Part shown: positions 1 to 7,360 of the stretch, piece after piece
How the letters are laid out: each line of letters opens with the position of its first letter
Position numbering within the stretch: position 1 is the first letter of the stretch
Assembly: GCF_900112315.1 (NCBI RefSeq)
Contig: NZ_FOLL01000006.1
Span: 1 to 64,000 of the forward strand
Length of the DNA stretch: 64,000 nucleotides
Reading direction: 5' to 3'
Origin: Parapedobacter composti
GTDB taxonomy: Bacteria > Bacteroidota > Bacteroidia > Sphingobacteriales > Sphingobacteriaceae
The notes under the pieces: generated by a model
What the model was told of the DNA's origin: nothing
What the model saw: the letters and a program-made list of their open reading frames with translations, nothing else
Databases searched by the model: none
Made by a program: the position numbers and the translations under genes

Positions 1-951
1 TGCCCAGCCAAGGCCATAGGCCACCGCGGCGATGGAATGGCCGGTGCTGAGCCTGCGCTTGGCCTCTTCAATACGGCAGGCGGTGATGTGCTGGATCAGT
101 TTGTGTCCATGCAGGCGGCGGTGGAGCTCGCGCAGGCGCCGCGGCGTGGTTTGCAGCGTGGCAGCAACCTGGCCCACGGTTGGGGGCGGCTGGCTGCCGT
201 CCATACGGGCTACCAGCTTCTGGATGAGTTGGCGGGCTGTATCAACGAGCGCCGCGGACCTCCCGTCGTGCTCGGCTTGCTTGCATTCATCATAACACAG
301 CGCCACCAGATGGGCTACGGGGCGTTGCAGGGCATAGTCCATGAATATGCCGGCATGGCGCGGCATGGTGAGCAAAAGGTGCAGCCAGGTGTGCATGTGA
401 TGTGAAATGGGCGAGGGACGAAGGTAGCGGTATTCAGCAAGCTGCTGCTTTTGATATAGCAGCAATTCATCAAATGGGTTTTGCCGGCTACGGACATGGC
501 GGGTTAGCCACTTGCCTTTGGGTACGCATGTGGCCAAGGCGTACCGATGGGTTTGCCGGTCTGGAACGATGCGAACCACCGCGCTGGCGGGTGGCGTGTA
601 CACGGCCACATGGTGGTTGCGGGGTAAGTGTAGCGCATGGCTATCCAGCGGAGCGGCGGCGCGGAATGCCGAATGCCCCGCCAACTGATATACCAGGTAC
701 AGGTCGTGGAGGTGGCTCTCAACGCGGAGCTCCACTGCGGCTGCCGCGGGCAGGTATGCCTCCAGCACGGCAACAAATACATTAAAGGCGTCGTACCAGC
801 GGTAGATGAGCTGACAGCCATCTCCGGCGTAGTAGACCGTGGCATCCGCTGCTACGAACGGCATGGGATGGCTGGGTGCAAACGGCCGGTTGCGCAGGCA
901 GGTGAGCAAGGGAACGGCCAGCCCGAAATGCAGTGTAAAAGGTGTTTTCAT
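1..951 (-). CDS. AraC-family transcriptional regulator (C-terminus cut by window edge)
   Basis: The minus strand stays open for 317 codons from an ATG at 951 to the window edge, so the C-terminus is missing. The last visible stretch reads RIEEAKRRLSTGHSIAAVAY followed by GLGWA. This is the AraC/XylS helix-turn-helix pattern (recognition helix, linker, then the start of the second HTH around SIAAVAYGLGW). The preceding roughly 230 residues would be the family's variable sensor domain, with no recognisable motif. The gene follows the 124-aa gene upstream on the same strand with a gap of about 107 bp. The effector and targets cannot be inferred. The family call is firm; the start is the only ATG that keeps the whole frame. 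Confidence 0.8.
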   Translation of the reverse strand, partial: MKTPFTLHFGLAVPLLTCLRNRPFAPSHPMPFVAADATVYYAGDGCQLIYRWYDAFNVFVAVLEAYLPAAAAVELRVESHLHDLYLVYQLAGHSAFRAAAPLDSHALHLPRNHHVAVYTPPASAVVRIVPDRQTHRYALATCVPKGKWLTRHVRSRQNPFDELLLYQKQQLAEYRYLRPSPISHHMHTWLHLLLTMPRHAGIFMDYALQRPVAHLVALCYDECKQAEHDGRSAALVDTARQLIQKLVARMDGSQPPPTVGQVAATLQTTPRRLRELHRRLHGHKLIQHITACRIEEAKRRLSTGHSIAAVAYGLGWA

Positions 952-1058
952 ACGGCAGCGGAATGGCAATCCGGCGCGGTCGGCCCGGGGTCCCACGAGC
1001 CGGCTCCGCGCGGATTGACGAACCAAGAAACTGCTTTCCGATCTGCGGGAAGGTGCCG

Positions 1059-1433
1059 TCAGTAACTTATCCGGACAATGAACTGCCCCGTGAAGCTGGC
1101 CTCGCGGCCTTGCCCGTCGGCGCTTTCAAACTGCTTGATAAGCTCTTCCAGCTTGGCTCCTTTGATAGCCGGCTTTTCCGGTTTTTCCAAGATGATGGGC
1201 AGCCGGTGGCGCACGGCGAAGTACACACCGTCTGCAGCAAAGCGCACGTGTGCGTAGTCCAGTTGCCGCAGGTATGCCTGCTGCGACTCATCAAGCGAAA
1301 ACCGCTGGATAAGCCAGTCTTCGAAATGAAGGAAAGCAAACTCCGCCTCTTGGCGGACAACAGGGTCTGGTTGCGCGTAAAGGCGGTCCTGCCAGTCGCG
1401 CACACCTTCAGGTGTAAATGGATAGTTCATCAT
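1059..1433 (-). CDS. Hypothetical protein, 124 aa
   Basis: I do not recognise this protein. It is small and charged, without a signal peptide or membrane segment. It begins MMNYPFTPEGVRDWQDRLYA and contains RHRLPIILEKPEKP and a Lys/Glu-rich helix (AKLEELIKQFESADGQ). The frame can be extended upstream to an ATG at 1619, but that extension (rich in Phe, Val and Lys) looks non-coding and would overlap the promoter box of the divergent LytTR gene. I therefore prefer the ATG at 1433; ATG 1430 is equally possible. It lies just upstream of the AraC-type gene on the same strand. Confidence 0.6.
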   Translation of the reverse strand: MMNYPFTPEGVRDWQDRLYAQPDPVVRQEAEFAFLHFEDWLIQRFSLDESQQAYLRQLDYAHVRFAADGVYFAVRHRLPIILEKPEKPAIKGAKLEELIKQFESADGQGREASFTGQFIVRISY

Positions 1434-1596
1434 GTGTTTGAATTTTGGTTTTGAGAGGGCTAATTTCGAGACACCTGTGAAAAGATAAAACCCTGAACCG
1501 CCTTGTGCTGCAACGAACGGCCATAACCGGCTAACGAAGTGGCCCGGGTTGCCAACGAACGACACTTTTTTTGGAACGAATTGTCGCAGAAAATTG

Positions 1597-1604
1597 TACT
1601 TTTG
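1597..1604 (+). promoter_or_regulatory. -7 promoter box (TACTTTTG) for the LytTR gene
   Basis: TACTTTTG matches the Bacteroidota primary-sigma -7 element TAnnTTTG. It lies 44 nt before the LytTR start codon at 1649. A convincing -33 box at the usual 19-21 nt spacing is not visible (TTTG at 1570 is 23 nt away), so the call rests on the -7 box and its position. Confidence 0.45.
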
Positions 1605-1648
1605 TATACCACAAGACATAAACCCATTCTTAAAACCGTAGGATAATC

Positions 1649-2629
1649 ATGGAAGAAACCCCAAAAGTTCCGGATTATGACGATCGTGCGCCAAAGTTGT
1701 GGGCAGCTGCCGTGGCCGGCTTGGCCATCTGCGCTTTGGGCATGCGTGAGAAATTACTGGTGTTGATAGTGGAGCACTTCTTGGCTGTGATGACCGTTTT
1801 CCTGCTCACTGCCGGGTTGGCGTGGTGCCTGATACATTACGTGTCTTGGCAAACACGCCGCCTGGACCGCACCTTGCCCTGGCATACGGCTTTTGGGCAA
1901 CGCCTGCTCCGCCAACTGGGGTGGTGCGTGGCATTGCCCGCAACGGTGATATTGCTGTTTGCCGTGGCGTTTTTCAACGCGCTGCCGCAACCGGTATCCG
2001 TGGGCGATACCCGTTACTTTTATGCGGATTTTCCGCTGGCGGTATTGATGCTGATAGGCCTCAGCGCCGGCTACGGCTTTGCCTATGGCTACTGGTACGT
2101 GGAAGAACTCCGGAGCGAACGGGCTTCGGTCAGGGAGGCACTTGGCCGGGAGGTAGCGGTATACCGGGAAACCATTGCCCGGCTGGAAGAGAAGAATGCC
2201 GCGCTGGTTTCCTTGCTTCATGGCGGGCAGGCTAATGAGTCGGAAGCAAGGTATTCGCTTACCGATAAGGAAGGGACCCATGCCATTCTTTATACGGATA
2301 TCGCCTATTTCCGCGTATGGAGGGATAAGGTTGGGGAGGGCCGGGTTAACCGCTTCATCCAACTGGTATTGCTTGACGGCACGGTCTATGTTGCCAAAGA
2401 GCCGTCGCTCGCCAAGGTGGTGGAGGTGACCGGGGGGTATTTTGTACCGATACACCGCCGTTATGCGGTTGCGCCGCATGGCATCAAATCGTGCACCCAA
2501 AACGGCAAGGGCAGGCTTACACTGTTGCTCCAACCCAATGACATACCGGTAAAGCTGAGCGGCAGGGCCTCGCGCAAGCTGAAAGCGTGGGTGTTTGAGC
2601 AGGTAGGTGCCATTTTGCTTGAATCTTGA
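1649..2629 (+). CDS. Membrane-anchored LytTR-domain transcriptional regulator
   Basis: A 326-aa protein. The N-terminal half carries about four hydrophobic membrane segments (roughly residues 18-34, 38-62, 92-112, 128-148). A charged coiled-coil-like linker follows (YVEELRSERASVREALGREV to about 190), and then a LytTR DNA-binding domain from about 205 to the end. That domain shows DIAYFRVWRDK, a VYVAKEPSLAKVVEVTGGYFVPIHRRYAV core and a basic tail. LytTR proteins bind direct repeats upstream of their targets. Fusion to membrane helices suggests a one-component sensor acting from the inner membrane. No partner kinase is adjacent. The domain call is secure; the signal and targets are unknown. 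Confidence 0.85.
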   Translation: MEETPKVPDYDDRAPKLWAAAVAGLAICALGMREKLLVLIVEHFLAVMTVFLLTAGLAWCLIHYVSWQTRRLDRTLPWHTAFGQRLLRQLGWCVALPATVILLFAVAFFNALPQPVSVGDTRYFYADFPLAVLMLIGLSAGYGFAYGYWYVEELRSERASVREALGREVAVYRETIARLEEKNAALVSLLHGGQANESEARYSLTDKEGTHAILYTDIAYFRVWRDKVGEGRVNRFIQLVLLDGTVYVAKEPSLAKVVEVTGGYFVPIHRRYAVAPHGIKSCTQNGKGRLTLLLQPNDIPVKLSGRASRKLKAWVFEQVGAILLES

Positions 2630-2830
2630 TGATGATGTTTAAGTAGTTTTGGATAAAAACTTTATCTTTAGCCTGTTAAATTAATCAATTGTTTCACCGC
2701 CATCTACCGGTGGAGCTATTGGCCGCCTAGGGAAGCCGATCTGCGGGCGGTTGAAGTTTGGAACTGTATTCCTGTGGCATGCCGGTTGCCGGGTCTGCCG
2801 CCTTGACGATGGCGCTTCATCCTAAGTGCC

Positions 2831-3304
2831 ATGATTGCCAACCTATTGCTTGAGATAATCAACTTGTTGGGCCACCTGGTGCGGACCGCCAGCGGTCTGG
2901 TGAAGGAAGTACGGCCCCTTATCCGTGAGTTCAAAGAGTATTTGCGCGCTCGGCGCGAGAGCGGTATGCCATTGACGGATCCATCGGCAGAACATCCGCT
3001 TGTTCAGGAACATCTTGCTTCCATTGCAGCCGTAGCCCGAACGCTCACGGAAACCGGCGTGCTGGAACAACTGGCCAAGCACCTGCCGGACATGACCCTG
3101 CGCCTGCACCGCGGTTTGCACCGCGAAGAACCTAAACTGTTCATGGCGGATGTGCTGCGGCACCTCGGCATCAGTGAGCGTACGTACTACCGCAAGGTAG
3201 CCCAAGGCAAGCTGAGGCCCCGCAAGTGGGAGGGGCCGGACTTCTTTTACCTCAGTGACCTGGAGGAGGAACGCAGAGAGAGCGTGCGCCGCGGAAGGGT
3301 GTAG
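2831..3304 (+). CDS. Small protein with C-terminal winged-helix/excisionase-like motif, 157 aa
   Basis: I do not recognise the full-length family. The N-terminal third is helical (LLLEIINLLGHLVRTASGLV, then a charged KEVRPLIREFKEYLRARRES). The C-terminus reads FMADVLRHLGISERTYYRKV followed by AQGKLRPRKWEGPDFFYLSD, which resembles the MerR/excisionase-type winged helix (recognition helix SERTYYRKV, wing KWEGPDFFY). It opens the DUF6266/DUF5675 cassette, immediately before an array of 11-bp direct repeats, so it could be a DNA-binding protein of that module. This is inference from domain shape and context only. The upstream 2630-2830 stretch holds no obvious gene. Confidence 0.65.
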   Translation: MIANLLLEIINLLGHLVRTASGLVKEVRPLIREFKEYLRARRESGMPLTDPSAEHPLVQEHLASIAAVARTLTETGVLEQLAKHLPDMTLRLHRGLHREEPKLFMADVLRHLGISERTYYRKVAQGKLRPRKWEGPDFFYLSDLEEERRESVRRGRV

Positions 3305-3397
3305 GCACCGCCCCCGGTCTGCGCGTGATTCGTCCGGCTTTGGCAGCACCCTTGGCTTGCTCTTGCCGGCGCGACCTCCGGCTGGCGTTCGGCCAGT

Positions 3398-3507
3398 TGT
3401 CGAAGGATTGTCGAAGCGCCGTCGAAGGATTGCCGAAGCGCTGTCGAAGAATTGTCGAACAAGTCTCGAACAACTGTCGAAGCCGTGCCGAACAATTGCC
3501 GAGCAAC
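3398..3507 (+). repeat. Ten tandem 11-bp direct repeats (consensus TGTCGAAgnat)
   Basis: Ten back-to-back 11-bp units fill 3398-3507 without gaps. Examples are TGTCGAAGGAT, TGTCGAAGCGC, TGCCGAAGCGC, TGTCGAACAAG and TGCCGAGCAAC. The CGA core is invariant, and CGAA is kept in all but the last unit. The unit is not a multiple of three, so the array is not coding-like in a single frame; short open frames across it are by-products. Its period is close to one DNA helical turn. It lies between the winged-helix-like gene and the DUF6266 gene. Confidence 0.85.
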
Positions 3508-3647
3508 CGGGGGCCGTACTCTCCTGCGAAGACCCGTAAGTGTGACCGCCTGGCGCAAACGGGAGGCCGTGGTGGAAAAGCGGATCCGTCCGGACGGGCC
3601 GCCCTGTATGCTTATACCTAATTACTGTTATGCCGTTTTTTTGAATT

Positions 3648-3695
3648 TGGCAGCGATTGGCAGCAATCTGTGCCAATTACTGCCAATCGCTGCCA
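3648..3695. repeat. Perfect 16-bp inverted repeat with 16-nt loop
   Basis: The arms TGGCAGCGATTGGCAG (3648-3663) and CTGCCAATCGCTGCCA (3680-3695) are exact reverse complements around a 16-nt loop. Each arm itself contains two TGGCAG units, and the loop carries another TGCCAATTA element, so the block is built from about five TTGGCAG-type elements in both orientations. It sits in the gap (3305-3813) upstream of the DUF6266 gene. It could be an operator, a strong RNA hairpin or a recombination site. No T-run follows, so a simple terminator is unlikely. Confidence 0.8.
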
Positions 3696-3813
3696 TAAGT
3701 TGGCGCATGCCCCTCCACGGGGCTACGTTTGCTCCCGGAAAGCAAAGGATACCGGTATACAGCAGCTTTCTGGGAGTAATAAACAGAATGTTCAACAGTA
3801 AAATTTTCAAATT

Positions 3814-4497
3814 ATGGCAATTTTCAAGAAAGGAATCAACGGCGCGTTTTCGGGCACCATCGGCAGTACGGTGGGCGCCAGCTGGCGGCACATCCACTAC
3901 ATGCGCAGCTTGCCCAAGCCGAGCAAGAAGCCGGCATCGCCGCAGCAGCTGGCACAGCGGGCCAGGTTTGCGCTGGCGGTGAGTTTCCTCCAGCCCATGA
4001 AATGGCTGGTGAACCTGGGCTTTAACGACCGGCAGCGGGGCCGCAGCACGGGATATAACCGCGCGCTGCAACTGTTCATCACGCAGGCCATCACGGGCGA
4101 CTATCCGGATTATGGGATAGATTTCTCCAAGGTGACGGTAAGCCAGGGCAATATGGATAAGCTCGTGGGCCTGTCTGTGGCTTCAGATGCCCCCAACACG
4201 TTGTCGCTGGCGTGGACGGACCTCAGCGAGGGGGCGGTTGACCCGGGCGAGGTGAAGGGATCGTATGATGACGACCGTGTGTATGTGCTGCTCTACAACC
4301 GCACGGAGCAGCTCTTCACCACCAACCGCTCGGCCCTGCGCGGCAGCGAAGGGCTGCAGCTGGAGCTTCCGCCGGTCTTTGCGGGCCATGAGTTCCATGC
4401 GTGGGCGTTTGTGCGCCACCGCGATGGCATGAGGCAGTCGACCAGCCAGTATGCTGGCACGGTGGTGCTGGCGGGCGAACCGGACCCGGGGCCGTAA
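3814..4497 (+). CDS. DUF6266 family protein
   Basis: 227 aa. The N-terminus MAIFKKGINGAFSGTIGSTV followed by GASWRHIHYMRSLPKP matches the hallmark start of DUF6266 proteins of Bacteroidota (an xFSGxxGxxVGxxW...YxRSLPK signature). A conserved central part follows, including a QQLAQRARFALAVSFLQPMK stretch, and then a beta-rich C-terminal half ending in an FHAWAFVRHRDGMRQSTSQYA-like segment of fibronectin type. There is no signal peptide. The family has no established function to my knowledge. Here it precedes a DUF5675 gene and two small membrane proteins, which resembles a phage-derived or secretion-linked cassette; that role is inference. Confidence 0.8.
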   Translation: MAIFKKGINGAFSGTIGSTVGASWRHIHYMRSLPKPSKKPASPQQLAQRARFALAVSFLQPMKWLVNLGFNDRQRGRSTGYNRALQLFITQAITGDYPDYGIDFSKVTVSQGNMDKLVGLSVASDAPNTLSLAWTDLSEGAVDPGEVKGSYDDDRVYVLLYNRTEQLFTTNRSALRGSEGLQLELPPVFAGHEFHAWAFVRHRDGMRQSTSQYAGTVVLAGEPDPGP

Positions 4498-4576
4498 CAG
4501 CGGCGGGGCCAATGCCCATCGCAGCGGGGCGGGGAAGGCCCCGCTGCTTTTTGTGTTACCCAAAAGCTGATGGATT

Positions 4577-5017
4577 ATGATAAGCATTATCCGCGTGGCG
4601 CAGGGGAAGAACAGTACCCTGAGCCACCTCTATATCGGCGGCCTGTTTGCCTGCTACCTGCTGGAAGACAGCATCCGCGAGGAGAAGATTCCGGGGGCTA
4701 CGTGCATCCCGGAAGGGGAATACCGCCTGCGGCTGAACCCTTGGGCGGGCATGAATGCGCGCTACAGCGTCCGGTACCCGAAGGTGCACCGGGGTATGGT
4801 GGAGATTACGGGGATACCGGACTTCAGCCTGGTGTTCATCCACATCGGCAACTACCATACCGACACGAGGGGGTGCCCGCTGACGGGGGCTTACTGGCGG
4901 CTGGTGGATGGCGACTACCAGGTGCTGCACTCGGCGGCGGCGTATAAGTTTGTGTACCCGCAGCTGGTGGAGGCTATCGAGCGGGGAAATGACCGTGTGG
5001 TGGTTGGGGGACGGTGA
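4577..5017 (+). CDS. DUF5675 family protein
   Basis: 146 aa, resembling DUF5675 (often annotated as structural protein P5-like in Bacteroidota). Visible features are an N-terminal beta-rich part (TLSHLYIGGLFACYLLEDSI), the IPGATCIPEGEY core, RYPKVHRGMVEITGIPDFSL, and the conserved FIHIGNYHTDTRGCPLTG block with His, Asp and Cys in a catalytic-looking arrangement. The sequence is reminiscent of small phage-type peptidoglycan or structural proteins, but the biochemical role is not established. It starts 79 bp after DUF6266 on the same strand and precedes a G-rich tract and two small membrane-protein genes. Confidence 0.75.
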   Translation: MISIIRVAQGKNSTLSHLYIGGLFACYLLEDSIREEKIPGATCIPEGEYRLRLNPWAGMNARYSVRYPKVHRGMVEITGIPDFSLVFIHIGNYHTDTRGCPLTGAYWRLVDGDYQVLHSAAAYKFVYPQLVEAIERGNDRVVVGGR

Positions 5018-5093
5018 TCGGGGTTGGGTGGACGGTGATGGGTGGTCGGTGGTGGGTGATCGGGGGTCGGTGATCGGTGGGTGGGTGATTTAG
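5001..5093 (+). repeat. G-rich GGTGATCGG/GGTGGGT low-complexity tract
   Basis: The last codons of the DUF5675 gene and the following 75 bp are a run of imperfect GGTGATCGG, GGTGGTCGG and GGGTGGGT elements with many G-runs of three to five. All G-runs are on the + strand, giving G-quadruplex potential in the non-template DNA and in the transcript. The tract ends abruptly at an AT-rich stretch before the next gene. Confidence 0.7.
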
Positions 5094-5116
5094 TTAATTT
5101 TTTGGTTTAATTTAAA

Positions 5117-5368
5117 ATGTATAAAAATATGAATTACAGCAATAAAACTACGGATACGTCAACGGATAAGGCACAGGGGTTGTACGACCGGATTAAGGCG
5201 ACGCTGGCGGTGGCGAGCCAGTTCATCATTGCTGCGCCGGTGAAGCTGCCGCCAAAGGTGGTGGCGGTGGCCAGGTATGTGGCGCTGGCGATTGGTGTGC
5301 TGGAGGCGGTGGAGCAGGCGGCCCGTGAGCCGCTGGCAGGGAAAGGGGGTGCGGACGATGAGGGTTGA
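5117..5368 (+). CDS. Small hydrophobic protein, 83 aa
   Basis: I do not recognise this protein. A polar N-terminus (NKTTDTSTDKAQGLYDRIKA) is followed by a moderately hydrophobic, Ala/Val-rich helical region (AVASQFIIAAPVKLPPKVVA, then RYVALAIGVLEAVEQ) and a charged tail. ATG 5129 is an alternative start. It overlaps the next small gene by 11 bp, so the two are probably translationally coupled. A small membrane-active protein pair downstream of a DUF5675 gene recalls holin-type genes in lysis cassettes; this is inference only. Confidence 0.55.
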   Translation: MYKNMNYSNKTTDTSTDKAQGLYDRIKATLAVASQFIIAAPVKLPPKVVAVARYVALAIGVLEAVEQAAREPLAGKGGADDEG

Positions 5369-5528
5369 CCAGCGGCTGGGCATCGGCACTACGGGTGGCA
5401 CGCTGCTGAGCGTCGTGGGCCAGCTGGGCGTGCACGACGTGGTGCGCACCGCCGTGCTGGCGGCCATCGGGGCGGTGGTGAGCTTTGCGGTTACGCTGCT
5501 GCTGCAACGCTGGTGCAGGCGGCGGTGA
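5358..5528 (+). CDS. Small membrane protein, 56 aa
   Basis: The start at 5358 lies inside the end of the preceding gene (11-bp overlap), a typical coupled arrangement. The protein begins MRVDQRLGIGTTGGTLLSVV and contains one or two hydrophobic segments (about 10-24 and 28-48, with AAIGAVVSFAVTLLLQRWC), ending in a very basic CRRR tail. The size and topology are holin-like, but no homologue is recognised. It is the last gene of the cassette; a short GC-rich stem followed by TTGTTTATTT at about 5538-5570 may end transcription. Confidence 0.55.
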   Translation: MRVDQRLGIGTTGGTLLSVVGQLGVHDVVRTAVLAAIGAVVSFAVTLLLQRWCRRR

Positions 5529-5666
5529 GGGAGAGATGCAGGGCGGGCGGTTATGCGTCCGCCTTGTTTATTTCTGCCGTCGCACTATTTGTCGGAACCT
5601 TGTGATGTAGTTTGATAGGTATCACTGGTTTTTTTGTTAAAAATCAAGGAGATATCGGAGCGGCGC

Positions 5667-6044
5667 TTAACTTTCAGGTTCGCGCTGCTGCAGGTTGAAG
5701 ACCGTACCTGCCGGGTCGGTGATCCAGTGCATGTTTTCAGGGAGCGCTTCAAGCTCATCGCACGTTTCCACGCCTTGTGACCGCAGGTATCCGGTAGCCG
5801 CCTCCACATCCGGCACGGTAAGTTGCAGCCAGGTTTCTGAATGGGTATAGTTGTCCACACAATCCAGCCAAACCACGTTGCTGCCGAATTTTACCCGGTG
5901 CGTCCGGGAAACGGTGGGGCTGGTTATGGGTTTTTCTTCGACCTCCAGCTTCAGGACGTCCCGGTAGAAAGCAACCGTTTTTTCATACTTGCTTTTGGGT
6001 ATCTTAATGGCGATGTTAATTCCTGCCTCAAATTTAATATCCAT
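5667..6044 (-). CDS. VOC family (glyoxalase/bleomycin-resistance-like) protein
   Basis: 125 aa, a single vicinal-oxygen-chelate module. It has an N-terminal beta-strand (INIAIKIPKS), the helix KTVAFYRDVLKLEVEE, a FGSNVVWLDCVDNYTHSETW strand pair, and a C-terminal DPAGTVFNLQQRE strand. The family binds a divalent metal and acts on diverse substrates, such as glyoxalase or antibiotic-binding reactions. The substrate cannot be told from the sequence. It sits downstream of the ECF sigma gene on the same strand with a 42-bp gap, so it may belong to that transcription unit. Confidence 0.75.
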   Translation of the reverse strand: MDIKFEAGINIAIKIPKSKYEKTVAFYRDVLKLEVEEKPITSPTVSRTHRVKFGSNVVWLDCVDNYTHSETWLQLTVPDVEAATGYLRSQGVETCDELEALPENMHWITDPAGTVFNLQQREPES

Positions 6045-6086
6045 GGTTTCAATGTTAATTCAAGTTCACGACAATGGTACGCAAAG

Positions 6087-7355
6087 TTACCTGATGGTTG
6101 CGGCGCTTTTGCTGGCTTCCATCCGTTTCCGGATGAGCTGCTTGTCCAGCGGGTTCTGGGCCAAAGACAGGGCTTCTTCATAGGCGGCATGGGCCTGCGC
6201 GGTGTAGCCCGCGCGCTGGTAAACGTGGGCCTTGGTTGCGGCAAGCAGAAACGCGCTGCCGGCGCTGCCGTCGCCTTTAAAAGCCGCCAGCTCGCTGACA
6301 ACCGGCAGTGGCCCCAGGGCATAGCTCTGGGCAATGAGCCGGTTCAGACGGATGAGCGGGGAGTTGGGTTCCATGTTTTCCAGCAACCGGTATAACCGAT
6401 GGATGGCTCCCCAGTCGGTGGCATCGAAGCGGGGCGCGGCGCAATGGTAAGACGCAATCAGCGCCTCCAGGTAGTACTTACCTGCATGGCCCCGGCGCTG
6501 TGCCTGGTCAAGGTAATGGAACCCTTCGGCAATCAGCCTGCGGTCCCACAGCGCCCGTTCCTGTTCTTCCAGCGGTATCCAGTCGCCGTAGGCTGCCCGG
6601 CGGGCCGGAAAGCGGGCGACACCGAAAAACATCAGCGCCAGCAGGGCATCCACCTCGGCTTCGGGAGGTGCCACGGGGTGCAGCAGCTTGGTCAGGCGCA
6701 GGGCTTCGTAGCAGAGGTCAACGTCGATGCCTTTGCTGTTGCGCGTGGATTTATACCCTTCGTTGAACATGAGGTAGAGGATGGTACAGACGGTGGGCAG
6801 CTGCGGGGCCACGTCGGCCAGGGATTGCTGGCCCAGCGTGAGCGGCTTCTGGCGGAGCAGGGCTTTGCTGCGCTGCAACGCCTTTTTGACGGCCTCGCGG
6901 TTCATCTGAAGGGCATTGGCCAGCTCGGGTATGCCGAAGCCGCAGAGGATGTGCAGCGTAAGCAGGATGCGGTCGCGCTCGCTCAGTGCCGGACGGCAGC
7001 ATACCACCAGCAATTGGATCTGGCTGTCTGTGCTTGCTTCGTCTGCCAGCGCGGGGTCTGGGTCGGTAGTAGACAGCGCGTGCAGCGGGGCTGCTGCTTC
7101 ATCGGCGTAGCTGTGCCGCGCATCGCGCTTCAGGGCGTTGATGAGCTTATTGCGGGCAACCTGCGACAGCCATGCGCGCGGATGGTCAGGTGGCCCATGG
7201 TAGCGCCAGTGCGTCAGGGCCGTTTCAAAGGTGTCCTGCACGGCATCGAGGATGGTGTCCAGGTGTGCCATGCCATACACCCGGGCAAGGGATGCGACCA
7301 TCCTGCCCGAGTGTTCACGGAAAAAGTGCGCTGCAAGTTGTCCGCTGGTGTCCAT
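6087..7355 (-). CDS. ECF42-type RNA polymerase sigma factor with C-terminal extension
   Basis: 422 aa from ATG 7355; a longer upstream frame looks non-coding. Sigma region 2 is visible early (LDAVQDTFETALTHWRYHGP, then RAWLSQVARNKLINALKRDA). Region 4 lies at about 135-185 (LSERDRILLTLHILCGFGIP, then MNREAVKKALQRSKALLRQ). A roughly 200-residue C-terminal extension follows, with LMFNEGYKSTRN and a TPR-like end (AYEEALSLAQNPLDKQLIRK). This long extension and an adjacent DGPF/YCII gene are the hallmarks of the ECF42 group, which lacks a classical anti-sigma factor. The DGPF gene ends 5 bp upstream, so the pair is co-transcribed. Confidence 0.88.
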   Translation of the reverse strand: MDTSGQLAAHFFREHSGRMVASLARVYGMAHLDTILDAVQDTFETALTHWRYHGPPDHPRAWLSQVARNKLINALKRDARHSYADEAAAPLHALSTTDPDPALADEASTDSQIQLLVVCCRPALSERDRILLTLHILCGFGIPELANALQMNREAVKKALQRSKALLRQKPLTLGQQSLADVAPQLPTVCTILYLMFNEGYKSTRNSKGIDVDLCYEALRLTKLLHPVAPPEAEVDALLALMFFGVARFPARRAAYGDWIPLEEQERALWDRRLIAEGFHYLDQAQRRGHAGKYYLEALIASYHCAAPRFDATDWGAIHRLYRLLENMEPNSPLIRLNRLIAQSYALGPLPVVSELAAFKGDGSAGSAFLLAATKAHVYQRAGYTAQAHAAYEEALSLAQNPLDKQLIRKRMEASKSAATIR

Positions 7356-7360
7356 GGCTG

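Noticed and set aside
1434-1619. N-terminal extension of the 124-aa minus-strand gene
   Set aside because: It would cover the promoter box of the divergent LytTR gene and reads as non-coding sequence.
2641-2671. TTTTGG and TATCTTTA as a promoter for the 157-aa gene
   Set aside because: The boxes are only about 11 nt apart, far from the 19-21 nt needed, and lie 160 bp before the start codon.
3247-3558. Open frames on the minus strand giving 11-residue repeats (RQ-FD-STAL pattern)
   Set aside because: An 11-bp tandem array is open in several frames at once and yields 11-residue repeats automatically; there is no start context or homology.
5538-5570. Short GGCGG/CCGCC stem after the small membrane-protein gene as a terminator
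   Set aside because: The stem is only 5 bp and the T-run is interrupted, so I mention it within the gene entry but do not annotate it.
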